Below, in pieces: positions 58,574 through 64,000 of a DNA stretch of 64,000 nucleotides. A program made the position numbers and the translations under genes. The stretch is from Symsagittifera roscoffensis (taxonomy: Eukaryota; Xenacoelomorpha; Acoela; Convolutidae): assembly GCF_963678635.1 (NCBI RefSeq), contig NC_087066.1, positions 8,771,954 through 8,835,953 of the forward strand, given 5' to 3'. Numbering within the stretch: position 1 is the stretch's first letter; the number at the start of each line of letters is the position of its first letter. Below the pieces are notes generated by a model. It was not told the origin of the DNA and made no database searches. It worked only from the letters and a program-made list of their open reading frames with translations.

Positions 58574-61500
58574 TTCTTTGTCCAGGTCCCTCTTCTCCGA
58601 CTCTTGCCTCCCCTTTTCCAGCCTTAAGAATATTAGTTAATTTTATCATATTACTAGTCTTACTTTTATCATCTGCCTCAGCACTTAATTTTTTATCATC
58701 AGTTTTTTTGTTAAGAGTAGAGCTATCTTCACATGGCTTGGCCCCGGTGTTCAGCTTCTGCTTCCAAAGGCCAATCATCTACTCGAGCAGCCCTTCTCTT
58801 CCCTTCTCGTCCAATCCAGTGCCAATCAGGGCTGGCTCTCCAAACTTCACCACCGTGCTCCATAGCTCTTCCTTGAAGTCATCTACTCCACGCACCTTGT
58901 TTTCCACTCTCTGGTTGAATTCGTCCAGGAAACTTCGCCATGCCTCCTCGTCCAGCGTTCTCATGAGCATATCTTTGTTTCCCTCAAAGATGTTCTCCTC
59001 CCTTGCTTCGTCGGTTAGGAACACCATTCCCATGCTGGATGGTTCACTCGTTAGTGGCAACTCAAGATTCTTCCGGGGAGATCCCAGAGGTGGGGTAGCT
59101 GTGTTTGCCCAGTTATCCCCACTCAGCTCTTGCAGTAGCTCACGTGTGGTACCGGGGCTAAACTCCCTGTTCGTTGCCCCTCCGTCTGGCGTATTTCCCA
59201 CCTCCATTTCCTCTCCAGCTTCGCTGACAGTTTCGTCCATACTCTCCCCTTCTCCGGACTCTGGTTTGTTCCTTTCTAGCGCGGCAGTTAACCTGTTCTC
59301 CGCTGTAAGGTTCCTTCTGTCTTCTGGGGTTCCAACAGACAAGCGTGAAGGTCTCGTCGGATCTGCCGTCTTATACTCAGTGAGGGGCACGTATAGAACT
59401 CCTGTCGCGTCCAACTTCCGTTCCCCCTGCTGCAGCTCTTCCTCTTGTAATCCATAAGGTGCCCGATATTTTCTCATGCCAAATTTCATTTCGTCCTTCA
59501 GGAATATGTGACTTTCCTCTACGATCATCCTCCCGTCATCATAGATGGGCAGCTTGCTTTCGAGCCCCGCCTTCTCAAGAGTTTTCAACACTTCCCGAAC
59601 CTCGTACTTTGGAGGCATCGACCCCCGCATCTTCTTCGCTTGCGTGGTCCACGAATTTATCCTGGTGTCAGAGGTATGGAAGTACAGCGCTGCCAAATAC
59701 CCGATGAACAAGGGGTCCCAGCTTTCGGTGAATTCCTTTTTCTGCTGCTCCACTGTCGCTTTTGCGTGTAGAGAAGGGACTACCATGGGGCTATTCATTC
59801 CCAGCGTCATCCGCCTCGCCGTCGGGAACTCAGGAATCGCGGCGGGCAGCACGTCCCGCTCAATAATTTTCTCCAGCTCCCTCTTCGTATACTCAAAGCA
59901 CTTCGTCCAGGCTGGGATCCTCAAGACTTCCCTCGAGTCTTTTGCTGTTGGACTCAAGTTCCAGAATTTTGGATAGACTTCGATGGGACCTTCTCGTTTT
60001 CCCCCCATCCTGAATTGCAGATGACCCCTGAAATTGAGCACTTTTACTTCTGGGTCTTTTATCTTCCCGAAGAGCACTGTTTCACTCATTCGCGCTCTCA
60101 AGTCTTCTTGTCGACACCAGTTCAGTGCCGTCCCGTCCAGAACGCTGATCAGGCTCATGTGCACCACCGAATGTCGGTATGCTGCCACAAGCGGATCCGG
60201 GAAGGCGTACGTTACGGCTGGCCCATATACACAGATCACCATCTCTCCTAATCCCCTGATCGTCCCCACGGGATCAGATCTCATGGCCAAGCACAAGTCG
60301 AGCAAGAGAGGTATTCCTCCATTCGCCTCCCCCACTTCTTCTCTCGTCTTTGCGCTTCTCTCTTCACCTGTCAAATGCCTGTTCTGCATCAGGAGATACT
60401 CCACTAGCAGCGTCTTTTGCCCAGCAGCACACTTCTAGGAATACGTATCCGGACTCAGGTGGGCCTTCCTCACCGACAGGGGTTCCCCATACTTCATCAG
60501 TCGATGGAATGTAGTCAGCTCCCCATGTGTCAGGAGTATTAGAGTCAAGTATCCATCAATTTGGAGCGTCTCCGCACCCCTGCTGAACATATTTGCTGGG
60601 CCCATATTGAACAGGAACCTGTGGTACACCAAGTACAAAGCCAGCAAGAGGTTAAAGGTCATACTCAAGAGCTCCTCTACGAACGCTTCAAAGATGGTGT
60701 TCACTGCGTAGAACACCTCTTTCTCTCGAGCCCTTAATTGCAATATCTCCTGCAACTCCCTGAGGCGAGACGTGCCCGTCCCGGTCTGACTTCTACTGGT
60801 TGAACTGGGTGTCAAACCTGGCAGCAAGATTTCCATTAAAAGCCTAACTGGGTTTGCCTCTAGATTGCGCTGGGAAGGAACCGGCTCGGGAGTCGTCCAT
60901 GCTTCCAGGCCCTCATGCATGTGTTCTTGGGCCGCACGGTTCAAGTTGAAGCGACCGCCCGCTCGAGGAGCCTCGTCTACCTCCATTCGCGACTCCGGTC
61001 TCGATCTCGTGGCAGCCGGTTCAGTCGTGGTCCTCTTTTTCTCTTTCCCACTCGCAACCGCTTGCTGCCTTCTTTGTAATCGCTCTAGTTCTGATTTTAT
61101 TTGGTAACAATTGGCTACGCTTTCTTGCAGCCTCTGCACTTGCACTCGTTCTGCCGTCAGCAGATCCCGACCAAGAATTGCCTTGTCCTGCTCAAGTTTT
61201 GCCTGTTCGCGGTCAAGCTTGGCTCGACCCCTCTCAAGAGTTGCCTGATCCCTATCCAGAATGGCTTTGTCCCGTTCGCTTTGGGCCCTTTCCAACTCTC
61301 TCTTCATACTACCGATTTCCGGATACGACTCCTCTGTTTGTTGCGAGCGGAACTTTGACGGTGGCTTACTCGTGGACTGAGTCGCTGTTCCTACTGGAGG
61401 CCTGTTCGGAAGTGGAAACTTTCCCGCACCATATTCCGTGTCGCTACCCAGGCTAGGGTTTCTCGCAAGGTCATGCCCTCTCAAGCCTCCATCCACATTC

Positions 61501-61745
61501 CAGGACAGCCATCTCGTCTGCTCCTGATTTGATACTCCGTCTGAAGTGTAACTCACCATCAGCACAGCCTCCGTCGCTGACTCCCTGCATTCGCCTTGTG
61601 CTTCCAGTTGCAGGATGGCGTTCAACATCACCGCTAGTCTTTCGTTCACTTGCGTATAGTCAAGGTCCCTCAAGCGCTTGTATTGCTCGTCAAGGGTGGG
61701 TCTTTTGAGCGCTGCTGGCAAAGACTTCCAGAAACGATCCGCCAT
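58329..61745 (-). CDS. Long unidentified ORF of the GC-rich element, two internal TAG
   Basis: One frame from ATG 61743-61745 to a stop at 58329-58331, interrupted only by TAG at 60435-60437 and TAG at 58779-58781. Part 1 (about 436 codons) has a globular start, then a charged coiled coil (about 175-260) built from repeats of the type LDREQAKLE, a Ser/Thr/Pro linker and a hydrophobic stretch FNLLLALYLVYHRF near its end. Part 2 (about 550 codons) looks globular, with acidic disordered sequence in its last third. Part 3 starts with an ATG directly after the second TAG and is hydrophilic, rich in Lys/Asp/Ser. No domain is recognised. The neighbouring integrase suggests a retrotransposon protein, gag-like by its coiled coil but placed after pol. 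Confidence 0.6.
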
Positions 61746-61780
61746 CGTTGATTCTTTTCTAAAGATCTCACGTGTCAACC

Positions 61781-61880
61781 AGCTCAAGAAATAGCTTTCC
61801 CAAACCAGCTCAAGAAATACCTTTCCCAAACCAACTCATGAAGTACAATTCGCAAACCAACTCAAAAAATACCTTTCTCT
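61781..61880. repeat. 26 bp tandem repeat, four copies
   Basis: A(G/A)CTCAAGAAATACC followed by TTTCCCAAACC repeats at 61781, 61807, 61833 and 61859 with 26 bp spacing. It sits immediately upstream (on the - strand) of the ATG at 61745, so it would lie in the leader of the long ORF. Confidence 0.85.
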
Positions 61881-62275
61881 AGTACTGCTAGTGAAGAAAC
61901 GTTCGAGATTTCTCTGGTTCTGTTCGAGTGAGTGTAGTTTGATTGTTTATCCAATTTGCAAATTTATCTCAAAATAGAATTTGTTTTTAGACCAAGATGC
62001 TTTTGCCCACGCCTAGCCTAAAACCCCCTCCCATTAATACCTTTAAGACATTATCTTAACAACTCCATTAGAATGATTCAATTTAGTTGTTTAAAAACAT
62101 ACAGATTCATTTTGTGTTTTAGCACCATTAATTCTCCAAATTTTAATTGTCATGCCAATATTAAAAATTATCTACCTGACTCGTGCCCCCTCCTACTAAG
62201 CACAAGAACCCTGTGCCCCCAGTTTATGCAAAGCTCAGGCGATACTCAAGTAGTACTTCTTGTGTAGGTGCACCG
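61881..62275. other. AT-rich gap between pol remnant and long ORF
   Basis: The only AT-rich, non-coding patch inside the GC-rich island. It could be an internal promoter or leader, or the remains of a terminal repeat separating two nested elements; I found no matching copy elsewhere in the window to prove a terminal repeat. Confidence 0.4.
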
Positions 62276-64000
62276 CTATCTCCGTTTCCAACCCTGATCC
62301 AGTTCCAACCCGTTAGTCTCTCTCACTTCCCTCAGCTTCTTTATCATCAAAATTTTGGCGTGGGTAAGTCCTACCCCCACTCCCCGGACAAAAATATTTA
62401 TCGACGTCTCCGTCGATGGTAATGGGCTCAAGTTATCCGGTAGTACTTCCAGTGGCCGGTCGGTGGCTGTCCAACCAAATAGTGGGTTTCCTGTCTTCAC
62501 GTGCATCATTGGCCTCCCTCTTGTCAGTCTCAAGATTACGCATCCACTCCAGTACCCTCAGATTTGTCTTTTCCCTTCTTTCTATCTCGCTCTGTTCCAG
62601 ATCTTTTTCTCGTTCTGGTACGGAGTAGTCTTCCTGCAAGGAGTGCTCGCTGTCGTTGATGATCTGCCATTCTTCATCATTTACCAGGTCGCCTATGTTC
62701 ACCAACTCCTCTCCTATCTCCTCGGGTTGTATCTTGTCAATCAAGAAGTCGTCACCATACCTGTTGTATCTCTTGCCTGTCCGTTTGCGATCGCCTTTCC
62801 TGTCCCTGTGGTCATCAGTTGGTCTGGTTCTGTCCACTTGGTGTTTCGTTCTGCTCCATATCTTCTTCCGCGAAAGACCCTTCGTCCCAATCCACCTCTA
62901 TTTTCTCGTTATCATCCATGCTCACGTCCTCGTTGCCGTCATTCTTTTCTTTGGTGCCTGTTTCGTTCACCTCACATGCTGGTTCTACCAGTAGGTACTC
63001 TAGTCGACCTTGCACGTTCTGTGGTACACACCAATCTTCCGGAGATGGGACGTGAGGTTTCAGATTTTCGTAGTGCGCCGCACGCCCTGTACTCAAGTGA
63101 TGGAACTGGCCCTGCTGATGTACCTCTGTTTTCCTAAATAGTCCTCTCCATTTCTTCAGTAACGTTTGGGGGTATGACATTCTGGAACTCCCAGACGTAT
63201 TGTCCTACAGCATACGGTTTCGCTTGAAGTTTTTTTTCGTCGTACTTCTTCCGCTGTATCATTTGTGCCTGCTCCGTGTTCCTTCTACAAAGTTCGCTTA
63301 CTTCTTGTTGTCTCCTGACCGCTTCCTTCACGTACGCCTGCGGTGACGTCTTCTTCCCTTCGTATGCTGGATAGAAGAATGTTAAGGGCATTGCCCTCTC
63401 TCTGCCAGTCAACATCATAAAAGAACTGATCCCTGTTGTTGAGTGCTGCGTGCTGTTGTACTTTCTACCACTTGTGGCAGATATTTGTCCCAATCTGTCA
63501 TGTATCTCGAGCAATATACCCTGAGCTTGTTCACCAGAGTTCTGTTCTTTCTCACCACTAATCCGTTTGTTTGAGGATGGCAGGTTGTCGAATGCGCTTG
63601 AGCAATATGCGATCTCCTCATCAGTTCCTTTGTAAGGTCCCCCCACGAAGGCTTTCCCATTGTTCGGCTGGAATGTCATCGGACAACCACATCGTGGTAT
63701 CCAGTGTGTTATCAAATGATCACAAGTCTCTTCCGCTGAGGCCGTCTCACATGCCTTCTGCCAGTTTCGTGAAGTGGTCTATAATTACCAGTACCTGATT
63801 GTATCCTGAGTCCGTCATGCAGATCTTTTGATAGTCTATCTGCACGACTTCGTTAAATTCCGAGCTTTCCACGGATCTAAGTGTGAATTTCATTTTTCTA
63901 GGGTCCTTCACTTGCAAATACGACAAACATGCGTTCACCCACTTTTCGCAAGTCCTTCGCAACCTTGGCCAATCAAACCTGTGCAGTATTCTTTGTTGTA
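62276..64000 (-). pseudogene. Ty3/gypsy-type integrase and pol tail, partial and broken
   Basis: Enters from the right edge. Order on the - strand: end of the zinc-binding region (HRFDWPRLRRTCEKW near 63970-63925); integrase core with the first Asp in VVQIDY and VLVIIDHFTK (63962-63747); a WIPRCGCP block then FQPNNGKAF, where the Asp expected in the SDxG motif is Asn (about 63665-63700); and HPQTNGLVVRKNRTL, where the expected Glu is Val (about 63553-63555). Next are the C-terminal WRGLF/STGRAAHYENLKPH region (GPY/F-type module, about 63150-63060) and an acidic tail to about 62430, possibly 62276 in another frame. Frameshifts lie near 63700-63750, 63640, 63490 and 63150. The catalytic losses mean it is inactive. 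RT, protease and gag, if present, lie beyond the window. Confidence 0.85.

Noticed and set aside
58393-59457. 354-codon open frame on the + strand, Ser/Pro-rich
   Set aside because: It is the antisense of the long - strand ORF. Its Ser/Leu/Pro-rich, low-diversity composition is what reverse-complemented Glu/Arg-rich coding gives, and it has no domain.

Overview
The window is animal nuclear DNA, most likely from an invertebrate. It is AT-rich overall, with long homopolymer runs, GT-AG introns, and many non-LTR, LTR and short inverted-repeat elements in degraded form. I cannot name the species. Two host genes are convincing. One is an ARID1/Osa (BAF250) SWI/SNF subunit on the + strand: a 1656-residue model whose eight exons join in phase across 9483-22431, plus a probable 5' UTR exon near 8.5-8.9 kb. 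The other is an intronless, type II membrane, family 31 glycosyltransferase on the - strand (49096-50337).

Layout. 1-8.5 kb: gene-free repeats, including a pair of about 220-250 bp MITEs. 8.5-22.6 kb: the ARID1 gene, with a 7 kb intron full of dispersed repeats. 24.25-43.79 kb: two head-to-tail copies of a roughly 9.5 kb unit. Each copy carries a dead reverse-transcriptase element on the - strand with a C-terminal CCHC/restriction-like nuclease region, minisatellites and intergenic DNA. The copies are almost identical over their first 7 kb and about 6-8% different over the rest. One carries a 939 bp inverted-repeat transposon with its empty site preserved in the other. 45.06-47.57 kb: a decayed jockey/CR1-like LINE (- strand). 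49-50.3 kb: the glycosyltransferase. 51.9-54.7 kb: dispersed repeats and a 1.1 kb tandem duplication. 55.1-55.7 kb: a broken + strand coding remnant.

55.85-64 kb is a compositional island, clearly richer in GC than the rest. It holds a large element on the - strand that runs off the right end. At the right is a frameshifted Ty3/gypsy-type integrase that has lost catalytic residues. It is followed (leftwards) by a reading frame of about 1140 codons interrupted only by two TAG codons, then by a fragmented region with a long hairpin. I recognise no family for the proteins after the integrase. This is the least explained part of the window.

The two host genes have no evident functional link to each other or to the mobile elements. 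No rRNA, tRNA, CRISPR array or operon was found.
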